Below are positions 1 to 6,145 of a DNA stretch of 7,996 nucleotides, one piece after another. The position numbers and the translations under genes were made by a program. The DNA is from UBA1723 sp018066165 (GTDB lineage: Bacteria > Bacteroidota > Bacteroidia > Bacteroidales > Paludibacteraceae), in the NCBI GenBank assembly GCA_018066165.1, contig JAGHRX010000044.1, positions 1 to 7,996 on the forward strand, in the 5' to 3' direction. The notes under the pieces were generated by a model. The model was not told the origin of the DNA and made no database searches. It saw only the letters and a program-made list of their open reading frames with translations. Positions within the stretch are counted from its first letter, which is position 1; each line of letters starts with the position of its first letter.

Positions 1-2
1 CA

Positions 3-977
3 CAGATCGTCGCTTGCTTGATTAAGCACGGTATCGCTTCTATCGAAGAGGCTAACGAAATCTGCGACGCTGCAGGTCTCGACCCATATAAGACATGTGA
101 AGAAACACAGATGATCTGTTTCGAGAACGCAAAGTGGGCTTACGTAGTAGGTACTGCTATCGCTCTTAAGGAGAAGGCAAAGAACGCAGTAGAGGCTGCT
201 AACTATATCGGTGAGGGTCTTCAGTCATTCTGTATCCCTGGATCAGTTGCTGACGATCGTAAGGTAGGTATCGGTCACGGTGAGCTAGCTGCACGTCTTC
301 TTCACCCAGATACAAAGTGTTTCGCTTTCTTGGCTGGTCACGAGTCATTCGCTGCTGCTGAGGGTGCTATCAAGATTGCACAGATGGCAAACAAGTCGAG
401 ACCAGCTGATAAGCCACTTCGTTGTATCCTTAACGGTCTAGGTAAGGACGCAGCTATGATCATCAGCCGTATCAACGGATTTACATACGTAAAGACTCAG
501 TTCGGCTACTTCACAGGAGAGCTTAAGGAGGTTAGCCGTACAGCTTACTCTAACGGTCCTCGTGCTGCAGTTAACTGCTACGGAGCTGACGATGTACGTG
601 AGGGTGTTGCTATCTTCTGGAAAGAGGATGTTGATGTATCAATCACAGGTAACTCTACAAACCCTACACGTTTCCAGCACCCAGTAGCTGGTACATACAA
701 GAAGGAGCGTATCCGCGCTGGTAAGGCATACTTCTCAGTAGCATCAGGTGGTGGTACAGGTCGTACACTTCACCCAGATAACATGGCTGCTGGTCCTGCT
801 TCTTACGGTATGACTGATACACTTGGTCGTATGCACTCGGACGCACAGTTCGCAGGTTCTTCATCAGTTCCAGCTCACGTTGAGATGATGGGATTCCTTG
901 GAATCGGTAACAACCCAATGGTTGGTTGCTCGGTTGCTTGTGCAGTAGAGGTTGACCTTGTTCTTAACAAGAAGTAA
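3..977 (+). CDS. GGGtGRT family protein, 5' partial
   Basis: This is a member of the family named after its GGGtGRT motif, which is visible at 747-767 in the context SGGGTGRTLHPD. The biochemical role of the family is not established to my knowledge. I recall that in other genomes it often sits near NifU-like iron-sulfur scaffold genes, but none is visible here. The reading frame is open from base 3 (QIVACLIKHGI...), and that stretch fits the usual N-terminal region of the family. The TTG at 18 is therefore an internal codon, and the true start is probably about 15 codons upstream, outside the window. The C-terminus is intact and ends VDLVLNKK. Codon use is very biased towards GGT, CGT, AAG, AAC, TTC and GCT, as expected of a highly expressed chromosomal gene, and differs from every other gene in the window. 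A strong terminator follows 23 bases after the stop. Family assignment is confident; function is unknown. Confidence 0.93.
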   Translation, partial: QIVACLIKHGIASIEEANEICDAAGLDPYKTCEETQMICFENAKWAYVVGTAIALKEKAKNAVEAANYIGEGLQSFCIPGSVADDRKVGIGHGELAARLLHPDTKCFAFLAGHESFAAAEGAIKIAQMANKSRPADKPLRCILNGLGKDAAMIISRINGFTYVKTQFGYFTGELKEVSRTAYSNGPRAAVNCYGADDVREGVAIFWKEDVDVSITGNSTNPTRFQHPVAGTYKKERIRAGKAYFSVASGGGTGRTLHPDNMAAGPASYGMTDTLGRMHSDAQFAGSSSVPAHVEMMGFLGIGNNPMVGCSVACAVEVDLVLNKK

Positions 978-999
978 TCAATAGTGATTATAAATCTAT

Positions 1000-1034
1000 A
1001 CTCCTGTAATCCAATGGATTGCAGGAGTTTTTTT
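1000..1034 (+). terminator. Intrinsic terminator of the GGGtGRT gene
   Basis: The arm ACTCCTGtAATCC (1000-1012) pairs with GGATTgCAGGAGT (1016-1028) through 13 pairs, one of them a G-U, around a three-base AAT loop. It runs directly into seven T residues (1028-1034). This is a textbook rho-independent terminator on the + strand. It marks the end of the GGGtGRT transcript and probably the edge of the core-genome segment. Confidence 0.92.
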
Positions 1035-1198
1035 ATGCTGATTCTCGATGGATTTTGAACTGAATTTTAGTGCAAACGTCCAAGTGTAGTCCATCATACC
1101 GTATTAAGCAGGACCAGCAAAAGGACTGCAAAAAACGAAACGGACAACGGCACGAAAAACGGAGAAAAATCAGTCCGTCCCGGCCCTGTTTATGAAAG

Positions 1199-1223
1199 GT
1201 GAAAAATGGGTGAAAAATGGGTG
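1199..1223 (+). repeat. Tandem 11-bp repeat
   Basis: GTGAAAAATGG occurs twice in direct succession (1199-1209 and 1210-1220), followed by a third partial GTG. It lies in non-coding DNA about 25 bases from a longer inverted repeat. The two may belong to one dispersed intergenic repeat unit, which cannot be tested from a single copy. Confidence 0.7.
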
Positions 1224-1245
1224 TTTTTAGGGCATTTTTAGCACT

Positions 1246-1288
1246 TTTTGCAGCCACTTTTCGTTGTTTTTCAGATGTGGCTGCAAAA
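1246..1288. repeat. Inverted repeat with 12-bp arms
   Basis: TTTTGCAGCCAC (1246-1257) is the exact reverse complement of GTGGCTGCAAAA (1277-1288), with 19 bases between. The T-run precedes the left arm and the A-run follows the right arm. That is the reverse of a bidirectional terminator, so simple termination is unlikely. It could be a binding site, a miniature mobile or REP-like element, or an RNA hairpin. Confidence 0.7.
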
Positions 1289-1581
1289 CCATCATAACAC
1301 ATTAATATTTAACCCATTAACACGTCCATTAATCATAAAATACAAGTGATTTTGGGTTCATTTTCCACCAATTATGCATCCACTTTTTAGTACAATTTCA
1401 GACCAGACCTCAAGATTTAGCTATCCATCAGTTGTGAATATGCAATTCAATAATTAGCTCACAGATTAATACTAAAGATCGCTTTGAACAATAAGCACCA
1501 TCACCAAAATGATAGGTAACAAATTTTCAGGGTGCGAATATAACGAATTCGTTTTTGATATTGTACTTAAAGATGAATTAA

Positions 1582-2649
1582 TTATTGATGGATTCTTTCT
1601 TTGGCTTCTGCTAGAGACTTTTGTATCTGATGGACAAGGATTTCTCGAGAAGGTAGTTCTGTCATGTATTGAGCCACCTTGATTCCCGCTTTGTCTAACT
1701 GCAAAAGCTCAATTTGTTCTTCACTTCCTTCAGTACATAATAACAAGCCTAGAGGCGTTTCTTCCCCTGGCTGCATCTCGTTTGCTTCAAGCCAACGCAA
1801 ATAAAGCTCCATCTGACCTTTATATTGAGCCTTGAATCTGCCTAACTTTAGATCGACAGCTATCAGACGATGTAGCTTTCGATGGTAGAACAAAAGATCA
1901 AGATAGAAATCCTCCCCATCTATGATCATCCTCTTCTGACGTTCAATGAAAGCAAAACCATTGCCAAGCTCAAGCATAAACTGTTCTAAATGAGCCACAA
2001 GACTGTCTTCCAAGTCTTTCTCGCTATACATGCCTGTGAGTCCTGTAAATTCAAGAAAATAAGGGCTCTTAAACACCAAATCTGGTGTGATAACGTCATT
2101 ATCACGAATGTTTGTAAGTTCCTGCTTAATGAGATCTTCTGGTTTGGTAGCAATAGCAGTTCGCTCGAAAAGCAAGGAATCTATTTCTTTGCGAAGCTGA
2201 CGGACACCCCATCTGTTGGCAGATGCCATCGTAAGGTAATAGTCTCGTTGCAGTTCATTTTTCAAAGGGAGCAATTCCACAAAATGTGACCACGACAAAT
2301 TTCGCGACACTGTCGAGACAATTTGTTCATCAGGAAATAATGTAGCAAACTGCGAATAACGATAGATGCTTTTGACATCAAATCCTTTGGACCCATATAG
2401 ATTTTGCAATTGTCGTGACACTGTCGAGACAATCTGTTTGCCATACTCAGCACGTTCATAACCAAGCACATCACGATTAACTCGCTCGCCAATATGCCAA
2501 TACATCATGGTCAATTCGTAGTTGGCGGTTGTTGCCACACGACTCCTTGCATTGTCAATGATTTGACGAAGGTCCTGAATCAACACATCAAACTTGATAT
2601 TCACTGACATGTCATTTTCTGTGGAAATCATATTCTTCTTTTCTTCCAT
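1582..2649 (-). CDS. DUF1016/YhcG-family PD-(D/E)XK nuclease
   Basis: The 355-residue protein matches the YhcG/DUF1016 architecture along its length. Residues about 20-160 form the helical N-terminal domain (YELTMMYWHIGERVNR, LSWSHFVELLPL). Residues about 195-340 form the nuclease domain, containing YFLEFTGL, the acidic EDFYLDLLFYHRKL and AVDLKLGRF. Likely catalytic residues are D251, D266 and K268. Position 266 is Asp where many relatives have Glu, a change the PD-(D/E)XK fold tolerates. Such genes are common in restriction-modification and other defence loci, where they are thought to cut or process DNA, but no hsdM or hsdS lies here. I chose the ATG at 2649; a GTG at 2682 with a weak GGAAG upstream, or an ATG at 2610, are alternatives. 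The gene has its own -7 box and follows a terminated upstream gene, so it is probably monocistronic. IVSTVSR occurs twice (residues 73-79 and 110-116). Confidence 0.92.
   Translation of the reverse strand: MEEKKNMISTENDMSVNIKFDVLIQDLRQIIDNARSRVATTANYELTMMYWHIGERVNRDVLGYERAEYGKQIVSTVSRQLQNLYGSKGFDVKSIYRYSQFATLFPDEQIVSTVSRNLSWSHFVELLPLKNELQRDYYLTMASANRWGVRQLRKEIDSLLFERTAIATKPEDLIKQELTNIRDNDVITPDLVFKSPYFLEFTGLTGMYSEKDLEDSLVAHLEQFMLELGNGFAFIERQKRMIIDGEDFYLDLLFYHRKLHRLIAVDLKLGRFKAQYKGQMELYLRWLEANEMQPGEETPLGLLLCTEGSEEQIELLQLDKAGIKVAQYMTELPSREILVHQIQKSLAEAKERIHQ
2306..2433. repeat. 17-bp direct repeat inside the nuclease gene
   Basis: GACACTGTCGAGACAAT is present identically at 2306-2322 and 2417-2433, exactly 111 bases (37 codons) apart and in the same frame. 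Both encode the same IVSTVSR peptide. Recombination or slippage between the copies would remove 37 codons without a frameshift. Confidence 0.75.
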
Positions 2650-2752
2650 GCACTCTACTTGCCGTTTATGTTCTTCCAACACTGTATTCTACTTCCACCA
2701 CTCATACATACGTCTCTCAACGATAAAGATTCGCATTAGCTTGAAGGTTCTT

Positions 2753-2760
2753 CAAAGATA
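2753..2760 (-). promoter_or_regulatory. -7 box for the nuclease gene
   Basis: Read on the minus strand these bases are TATCTTTG, a full match to the Bacteroidetes -7 consensus TAnnTTTG. They lie about 100 bases upstream of the chosen ATG and 70 upstream of the alternative GTG, and downstream of the helicase terminator. No clear TTTG -33 box is seen 19-21 bases further upstream, so the call rests on the -7 box and its position. Confidence 0.5.
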
Positions 2761-2824
2761 GAAAATCATTTCCACATAACGAGTATTGAATGGATTAATG
2801 TAAAAGACAATAATTAAACGGAAG

Positions 2825-2852
2825 AAAAAAAAGGACAGATTTTACGCTGTCC
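2825..2852 (-). terminator. Intrinsic terminator of the helicase-like gene
   Basis: On the minus strand GGACAG (2852-2847) and CTGTCC (2838-2833) form a 6-bp stem with an 8-base loop, followed by eight T residues (2832-2825). It lies about 95 bases beyond the helicase stop and separates that gene from the nuclease gene downstream. Confidence 0.8.
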
Positions 2853-2880
2853 GATAGTAATTTTAGGTTGGAAATAAACC

Positions 2881-2946
2881 CAAATGGTTTGGAAATACCG
2901 ACCATTTCTACCCCTATATAGGTTAGTCGGTCAGATTGAAACTAGT
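2881..2946. other. Short repeats beyond the helicase stop
   Basis: ACCGAC at 2897-2902 pairs with GTCGGT at 2926-2931. Four AGTC words follow at 2925, 2944, 2957 and 2966, the last two inside the end of the coding region. Near-duplicate strings ggttggaaata and ggtttggaaata flank an AAACCCAAA core. None of these forms a recognisable named element. The segment is transcribed as the 3' untranslated region of the helicase-like gene before its terminator. Confidence 0.35.
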
Positions 2947-4863
2947 CTAAACATGTAGTCCAACCAGTCTAACACTATTGATTCCCTTTATCAGAGCCCT
3001 TCTTGTGTCAAAATACTCATCAAGGTCTGTCGTTTTAGCTGTCTTCTTTAGTCCTAGGTTGTCATAGATTTCCTGTAGTCGTTTCTTTGCTTCATCACGA
3101 GGAATCACATCTCCGACCTTGAAAACACCTTTGATCATAGACTCAATTTTGTCTACGGCCATCTCACAGTCCATCAGATTAATTAGCTTTGATCGTTGGT
3201 AGAGATTTGCTTTGATCCTATTATGACCGAGCACTCGATAGAACTGGTGAAACTCGTAATCAATCACACCTACACTCTTCTGCTCTACTTCATCTTGTGC
3301 ATCAGGATAAGCATCAAGAAATTCACAATAGGCTCTCAACCTCACTATGAAATCCTTTGTTGAGTCAAACACATCCAACAACTGAGACAATGGACTTTTG
3401 CCACAAATCGTATTCATCCCAGAAATCACTTGAATCTCATCCGCAAAGTTGTTGTTCCTGATGTCCCATGCTCGTATCTCACTCATCTTGACAAGGAAGT
3501 TCTCTTTCGGCTCCCATTCCTTCGTAATCTCATTTTGACAGAAAGAGAGATAGTCAAATTGAAATCCTGATTGTTGATGAGCACTATTCACTTGACCAAT
3601 CTTGTACGACCTTGCTCTTCCACTTAGATTTGAGAACGAAGTCATTTCCAACTGCGTCAACTCAATTTTACTCTGAATATGCTGGGCAAAATCACGACTA
3701 TCTTCAAGCCTATCTCCATTTGTTGTCTTGAAAAACATAGTAGCATTATACTTGAACACATTGCTGTCCAATCGTTGTCGTCCCATAATCTGTTCAATGT
3801 CGATTGATATATCCAAAGCCAAATTGTTCAGATTAGGATCGGCAAAAATGTATGTATATCCGCTAGGGTGATACATATCAACACCCTCAAAAGCACATCT
3901 GGTCACAAACGTGTATGGCTTATGAGCCTCTCCTTCTTTTTGTGGGGAGCCAATCACAAAACCAACCCTCTTCAGTTTGGCTAAATTTTTACTGTTAGAT
4001 CTACTACAAATCACATTACACTCATTAGGGGATAATCCATTCCTCTTGATAGCACTGACTATATCATCAACAGAATTCAAATAGAATACCCCTTGTTCGG
4101 CTTTATAGGGAACTCCACTGATTGTCTTAGTCTCAAAATAACCAGTTGTTTTGAACCTGGCAATTATTTCATCCAGTTCTTTCCCCAACGACACAACCTT
4201 CTTTTTCCTAATGTCTGGAGTCATTACTCGATTAGGCTCTTCACTCTCCCAATCTAACTCAATATACGGTAGATTTTGGAATTCGGGGATCTCGTCCAAG
4301 TAGCGTTCTAGATAAGGAGTAGCTGATAGTAAGACTACATTGTCAATCAAACGCAAGCTATTCAGATAATTCAGGACTACATCTCCCTTAAATGAAGCAT
4401 CCGTAAAGATACACTGCATTTCATCACTGACTGCAGAAAATTCATTTAGTTCTCCCCTCTCGGTCAAAACATCAATCACATGGTGTAAAGAATCTGCAGT
4501 CACTAGAATCTTCGGGGAGAATGACAACTGAGGTGTAAATGGATTGGATTGTTTGAACTGATTTAGATACTGATGCAGTCTTGCCATATTGTTTGCTAAG
4601 GCAACCTTTCCCATGTCATCCGCATCCTTAAACAGATGAACCTCATTCTTATGCATATCCGATTCCGCCTTACATGACAACAATTCAGACCTGTGAGCAC
4701 ATAGAATCAATGGTCTATTAATTTTAAGGAACAATGTCGTTGCTCCACATCCAGTCAATCTTTTATTGACAATAACTTTACCTTGTGGAATAAAATTGAG
4801 GAAATCATTCCATTCTGATAATTTTCGTATACCTGCTGGTTCTGCTATGATTTTTTTGTTCAT
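2947..4863 (-). CDS. Superfamily 2 helicase-like ATPase with atypical Walker A
   Basis: The 638-residue protein shows helicase motifs in order: motif I TGCGATT (37-43), Ia LILCAHRSELL (52-62), II SDEMQ with D147 and E148, III SAT (180-182), IV-like GVFYLNS (258-264), V-like TRCAFEGVDM (321-330) and VI QIMGRQR (358-364). This is the two-RecA-domain SF2 layout. The remaining 270 or so residues match no domain I recognise and end in a small helical, Lys/Arg-rich region. The Walker A lysine is replaced by alanine (A41) although the DE box and arginine finger look intact; I recall similar GCGxT proteins in Bacteroidetes plasmids, phages and integrated elements. The ATG at 4863 gives MNKKIIAEPAG, which fits the domain start; an in-frame ATG at 4905 would add 14 residues. 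It probably acts on DNA or RNA in the cytoplasm. Its neighbour is a nuclease on the same strand, but a terminator lies between them. Confidence 0.82.
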   Translation of the reverse strand: MNKKIIAEPAGIRKLSEWNDFLNFIPQGKVIVNKRLTGCGATTLFLKINRPLILCAHRSELLSCKAESDMHKNEVHLFKDADDMGKVALANNMARLHQYLNQFKQSNPFTPQLSFSPKILVTADSLHHVIDVLTERGELNEFSAVSDEMQCIFTDASFKGDVVLNYLNSLRLIDNVVLLSATPYLERYLDEIPEFQNLPYIELDWESEEPNRVMTPDIRKKKVVSLGKELDEIIARFKTTGYFETKTISGVPYKAEQGVFYLNSVDDIVSAIKRNGLSPNECNVICSRSNSKNLAKLKRVGFVIGSPQKEGEAHKPYTFVTRCAFEGVDMYHPSGYTYIFADPNLNNLALDISIDIEQIMGRQRLDSNVFKYNATMFFKTTNGDRLEDSRDFAQHIQSKIELTQLEMTSFSNLSGRARSYKIGQVNSAHQQSGFQFDYLSFCQNEITKEWEPKENFLVKMSEIRAWDIRNNNFADEIQVISGMNTICGKSPLSQLLDVFDSTKDFIVRLRAYCEFLDAYPDAQDEVEQKSVGVIDYEFHQFYRVLGHNRIKANLYQRSKLINLMDCEMAVDKIESMIKGVFKVGDVIPRDEAKKRLQEIYDNLGLKKTAKTTDLDEYFDTRRALIKGINSVRLVGLHV

Positions 4864-5282
4864 AATTATTAAATGATTAAATACCGATGAGTTTACAGAG
4901 TACATTTATCTATATTTCATCTACTTATAAGAAACATAAGGCTTGAAATCTGCCTTTTTCTTATTAGAAAAGCTCATCTATGTATTAAGAAGGAAAAAAA
5001 GTCAATCTGATTAAAGGAGTAGGCGTTAGCCACATCTCTGGATAGTCAGGACAACGGAATGACTATCCATTGTTTGCCTTCTCTTTCCATCATCTTGACA
5101 GATGATGTCCCTTATTTCTCCTTCGTCGAAATAAGCCAAACCTCAACAATGGCTTTTCTTTTCCCCTCTTAGACAAATCCATTTCCTTCTATATCGTGCT
5201 CTGCCAATTGAACCCAAATACACGAAAACTCCTTCAGAAAAACATGATTCCCTAATAATTGAGAATCAATAAAACATAAATT
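4864..5282. other. Divergent intergenic region
   Basis: About 420 bases separate the helicase-like gene (-) from the small-gene operon (+). No protein-coding gene is visible. The left part (4906-4990) is AT-rich with a weak 5-bp hairpin (AAGGC 4938-4942 / GCCTT 4952-4956). The middle (5022-5160) is dense in hairpins and is described separately. The right part before 5283 is A-rich, as is common upstream of Bacteroidetes start codons. I found no convincing TTTG plus TAnnTTTG promoter pair for either gene. Confidence 0.6.
5022..5160 (+). ncRNA. Candidate structured RNA or hairpin cluster
   Basis: Consecutive inverted repeats cover most of this stretch: GGC/GCC (5022-5031), TGGATAGTC 5039-5047 with GACTATCCA 5061-5069, CATCATCT 5088-5095 with AGATGATG 5100-5107, CTTATTTC 5111-5118 with GAAATAAG 5128-5135, and AAGCCA 5133-5138 with TGGCTT 5150-5155 running into a T-rich tail. 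CCATTGTT (5067-5074) also pairs with AACAATGG (5145-5152), which would enclose the middle hairpins as a multibranch junction. Such a series is unusual for plain intergenic DNA. It could be a small RNA, a leader controlling the operon that begins 120 bases downstream, or single-strand DNA structure at an origin or transfer site. Strand and ends are guesses, and no promoter was found. Confidence 0.4.
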
Positions 5283-5591
5283 ATGACGGAATATACCCAA
5301 TTCCTATTGGCGACGGAATACAACCCATCCCCAAACAGTAAAGGAAAAGCAATTGTCGACAAAATGGATGAAGCTCTTGCAGGAACAGAATCCCCATTCA
5401 ATAAAGATGTCGAAACACTAAGGCTCAATTATGGACTAGAAAAAGGGACAACGATTGAGTTGACATTGAAACAAGCTTTAGATCTGATTCCACGTGAAAG
5501 AAAAAGGTCTGACGCTTACAGACAACTTCAAAAGCACCTACAGGGTGTATATGGAGTGACATTAACAATAACAACTATAAAAAGAAAATAA
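5283..5591 (+). CDS. Small unknown protein, possible sigma-4-like HTH
   Basis: I do not recognise this 102-residue soluble protein, which has no signal peptide or membrane segment. Residues about 40-86 run DVETLRLNYGLEKG, then TLKQALDLIP and RERKRSDAYRQLQKHL. The layout recalls sigma-70 region 4 (LRLRYGL, then TLEEVG, then TRERVRQ), which binds -35 DNA by a helix-turn-helix. The similarity is weak and by eye, but it makes a small DNA-binding or regulatory role plausible. The C-terminus is basic (TTIKRK). The ATG lies after an A-rich stretch without a Shine-Dalgarno site. The stop is three bases before the next ATG, so the two genes are almost surely co-transcribed. A toxin-antitoxin pair cannot be excluded but nothing specific supports it. 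Confidence 0.75.
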   Translation: MTEYTQFLLATEYNPSPNSKGKAIVDKMDEALAGTESPFNKDVETLRLNYGLEKGTTIELTLKQALDLIPRERKRSDAYRQLQKHLQGVYGVTLTITTIKRK

Positions 5592-5594
5592 AGT

Positions 5595-5972
5595 ATGAAA
5601 TTTAAATTCATAGGGCAAAAGTGGGATACCATGAAAAATAGTGCAAATGATTTCCAGCAAGCATTAGATATGTTTGTTGGTGGCAGTGACATGGCAACGA
5701 TATCCGTTACCGAGATAATTCCAAAATCAAAGGTCCAGATTACAGTGTACAGGTCATATAATGATTATAGGATTCAACATGGAGAACAGAAACTGGATAT
5801 CATGGACAAATTCATCATCTTTGGCAAAAGAGAATGTATTCCATTCTTTACGAACATCACATATAATGCCACGTTTAGTGATGTAGAGAAAGAGTACAAC
5901 ACAAAGAAACTGAAACTAACCGTGATTTCACAGAGTGCGACTGAGTTTGTTGTGGAAATCGAAAAGGTGTAA
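5595..5972 (+). CDS. Small unknown protein, second gene of the operon
   Basis: This 125-residue protein has no motif I recognise. The N-terminal third has a likely helix (NSANDFQQALDMFVGG). The rest alternates polar and hydrophobic residues (SVTEIIPKSKVQITVYRS, KLKLTVISQSATEFVVEIEKV), suggesting a mostly beta-stranded fold. There is one cysteine (C81), and no signal peptide, membrane span or obvious catalytic cluster. It starts three bases after the stop of the 102-residue gene, so translational coupling is likely, and a strong terminator follows within about 35 bases. It may act with its partner, but the sequence does not say how. Coding status is supported by the tight spacing, the terminator and normal amino-acid composition. 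Confidence 0.72.
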   Translation: MKFKFIGQKWDTMKNSANDFQQALDMFVGGSDMATISVTEIIPKSKVQITVYRSYNDYRIQHGEQKLDIMDKFIIFGKRECIPFFTNITYNATFSDVEKEYNTKKLKLTVISQSATEFVVEIEKV

Positions 5973-6005
5973 GTCCACACTTCATTAAAACTGGACTCTG
6001 TATAA

Positions 6006-6033
6006 AGTGACGAATATTCGTCACTATTTTTTT
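6006..6033 (+). terminator. Terminator of the small-gene operon
   Basis: AGTGACGAAT and ATTCGTCACT form a perfect 20-bp palindrome (6006-6025), followed by A and seven T residues (6027-6033). In RNA it folds as a stem of up to eight pairs with a small loop, typical of an intrinsic terminator. It also contains TGACGAAT, a word repeated at 7989-7996, so a second role as a binding site is possible. Confidence 0.85.
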
Positions 6034-6088
6034 GTCTGTTTCACAACATTATAAAAATCAGCAAATTGTACTTGTCTAAAAATCGACG

Positions 6089-6125
6089 AAAAAAGGTGAC
6101 GAAAAATGGATTTTCATCACCTTTT
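6089..6125 (-). terminator. Terminator of the RepA-like ATPase gene
   Basis: AAAAGGTGA (6091-6099) pairs with TCACCTTTT (6117-6125), and an inner GAAAA/TTTTC pairing extends the stem past one mismatch. On the minus strand the hairpin is followed by a T-run, starting about 20 bases after the ATPase stop codon. Together with the terminator at 6006-6033 it isolates two converging transcripts. Confidence 0.82.
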
Positions 6126-6145
6126 GAATCTATCAACAATCAAAC

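Larger units (their letters stand above)
1035..1581. other. Gene-free region between GGGtGRT and the nuclease gene
   Basis: About 550 bases lie between two converging genes. The only long frame, 1033-1302 on the minus strand, has a low-complexity translation rich in F, R, C and K with no recognisable domain, and it overlaps the upstream terminator, so I do not call it. Visible structure consists of a tandem 11-bp repeat at 1199-1220, an inverted repeat with 12-bp arms at 1246-1288, and a 12-bp palindrome AACGAATTCGTT at 1542-1553 just beyond the nuclease stop codon. I see no clear terminator for the nuclease gene: the palindrome lacks a proper T-tract in the minus-strand direction. Confidence 0.6.

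Noticed and set aside
18..20. TTG as the start codon of the GGGtGRT gene
   Set aside because: The frame stays open and family-like back to base 3, so this codon is internal and the gene is cut by the window edge.
1033..1302. 89-codon open frame on the minus strand
   Set aside because: The translation is low in complexity with no domain, it overlaps the terminator T-tract and contains the inverted repeat, so it is most likely non-coding.
1542..1553. AACGAATTCGTT palindrome as terminator of the nuclease gene
   Set aside because: In the minus-strand direction the stem is followed by ATATTCG and lacks a T-tract; the palindrome is short and could be chance.
4931..4938. TATGTTTC on the minus strand as -7 box of the helicase-like gene
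   Set aside because: It has one mismatch in the key position and no TTTG 19-21 bases upstream, so support is too thin.
5022..5031. AGGCGTTAGCC resembling an integron attC core
   Set aside because: GTTAGCC breaks the GTTRRRY consensus, there is no matching partner core, no cassette array and no integrase.
5022..5160. Retron msr-msd RNA
   Set aside because: No reverse transcriptase gene is present in the window and no flanking a1/a2 pair was found.
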